A stretch of 5,899 nucleotides of DNA from Pseudomonadota bacterium (GTDB lineage: Bacteria > Desulfobacterota > Desulfobacteria > Desulfobacterales > ETH-SRB1): NCBI GenBank assembly GCA_018897415.1, contig JAHIKR010000074.1:1-5899 (forward strand), read 5' to 3'. Position 1 is the first letter of the stretch, and the number at the start of each line of letters is the position of its first letter. The notes under the pieces were generated by a model. That model did not search any database, had not been told where the DNA came from, and was given only the letters and a program-made list of their open reading frames with translations. Shown in pieces: positions 5,626 through 5,899 of this stretch. The translations under genes were made by a program, and so were the position numbers.

Positions 5626-5899
5626 ATGGAATTAGATACAGAGAAAATCGGAGATATTACAGTTGTAAAGGTGTTGACAGATGTTCTTGATGCCAGCAAC
5701 ACAGAAGAGTTTAAGGCAGATATTGCTACCATATTTGAAAAAAGCAAAAAAGTATTATTCGAAATGAATCAGGTAAAATTTATTGACAGTTCCGGATGTG
5801 GAGTTTTGCTTTATTGTCTTAGACAATTGAACAGTTTAGGTGGTACTCTAAAGCTGTATGGATTACAGGAATCGGTTCGTACACTCTTCTGTGTTGCTG
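5626..5899 (+). CDS. STAS-domain anti-sigma factor antagonist (SpoIIAA/RsbV type), 3' truncated by window edge
   Basis: Small cytosolic partner-switch protein. In this family the unphosphorylated form binds a target (an anti-sigma factor or another regulator), and serine phosphorylation by an RsbW-type kinase abolishes binding. Ninety-one codons are present and no stop is reached; the family is usually about 100-115 residues, so most of the domain is here. The pattern is typical: an N-terminal beta strand (ITVVKV), a helix after LDASNTEEFK, a strand KVLFEMNQV, then the phosphorylation loop FIDSSGCGVLL with D54, S55 and S56, followed by the helix LLYCLRQLNS and the strand TLKLYG. S55, right after the Asp, is the expected phospho-site. 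The loop reads DSSGCG where DSSGLG is more common. It starts 3 bases after the fused phosphatase/kinase gene, so its cognate kinase and phosphatase are almost surely that protein's two output domains. The final target lies outside the window. Confidence 0.93.
   Translation, partial: MELDTEKIGDITVVKVLTDVLDASNTEEFKADIATIFEKSKKVLFEMNQVKFIDSSGCGVLLYCLRQLNSLGGTLKLYGLQESVRTLFCVA

Overview
The window reads as a chromosomal stretch from a Gram-negative bacterium with a multi-sensor signalling style, most plausibly a Desulfobacterota-type (delta-proteobacterial) anaerobe. This is inferred from the periplasmic c-type heme sensor, the very large hybrid kinase and the style of the proteins, not from a database match. 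All genes lie on the + strand.

Layout: (1) Bases 2-265 encode the last 87 residues of a translation elongation factor G-type GTPase whose 5' part lies outside the window. (2) Bases 266-529 are intergenic. They hold a heptamer-periodic inverted repeat just after the EF-G stop, then a pyrimidine- and AT-rich stretch with a candidate sigma-70-like promoter. (3) Bases 546-3965 encode a 1139-residue membrane hybrid histidine kinase with the order TM, periplasmic domain with a CXXCH heme c site, TM, HAMP, PAS, HisKA, HATPase, REC, REC, HPt, C-terminal tail. (4) A second heptamer-periodic inverted repeat overlaps the last codons and stop of the kinase and fills much of the 73-base gap to the next gene. 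(5) Bases 4039-5622 encode a response regulator whose output is a PP2C/SpoIIE-type phosphatase fused to an RsbW-type HATPase kinase. (6) From 5626 to the window edge runs a STAS-domain anti-sigma factor antagonist (91 codons present, 3' end missing). It starts 3 bases after the regulator's stop.

The last three genes form a coherent pathway, probably an operon. A periplasmic heme signal would control kinase autophosphorylation at H420. Phosphate would pass through the in-cis receiver(s) and HPt H1001 to D55 of the regulator. That phosphorylation would shift the balance between its phosphatase and kinase domains, and so set the phosphorylation state of the DSSG serine of the STAS protein. This resembles HsbR/HsbA in Pseudomonas and CrsR/CrsA in Shewanella, but here with a dedicated heme c hybrid kinase carrying its own HPt. 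The downstream target (sigma factor, anti-sigma factor or other partner) is not in the window.

The most unusual non-coding signal is the pair of 7-bp-periodic inverted repeats at the 3' ends of the first two genes. They differ in sequence but share the same architecture and a loose NNYTGAA heptamer core.
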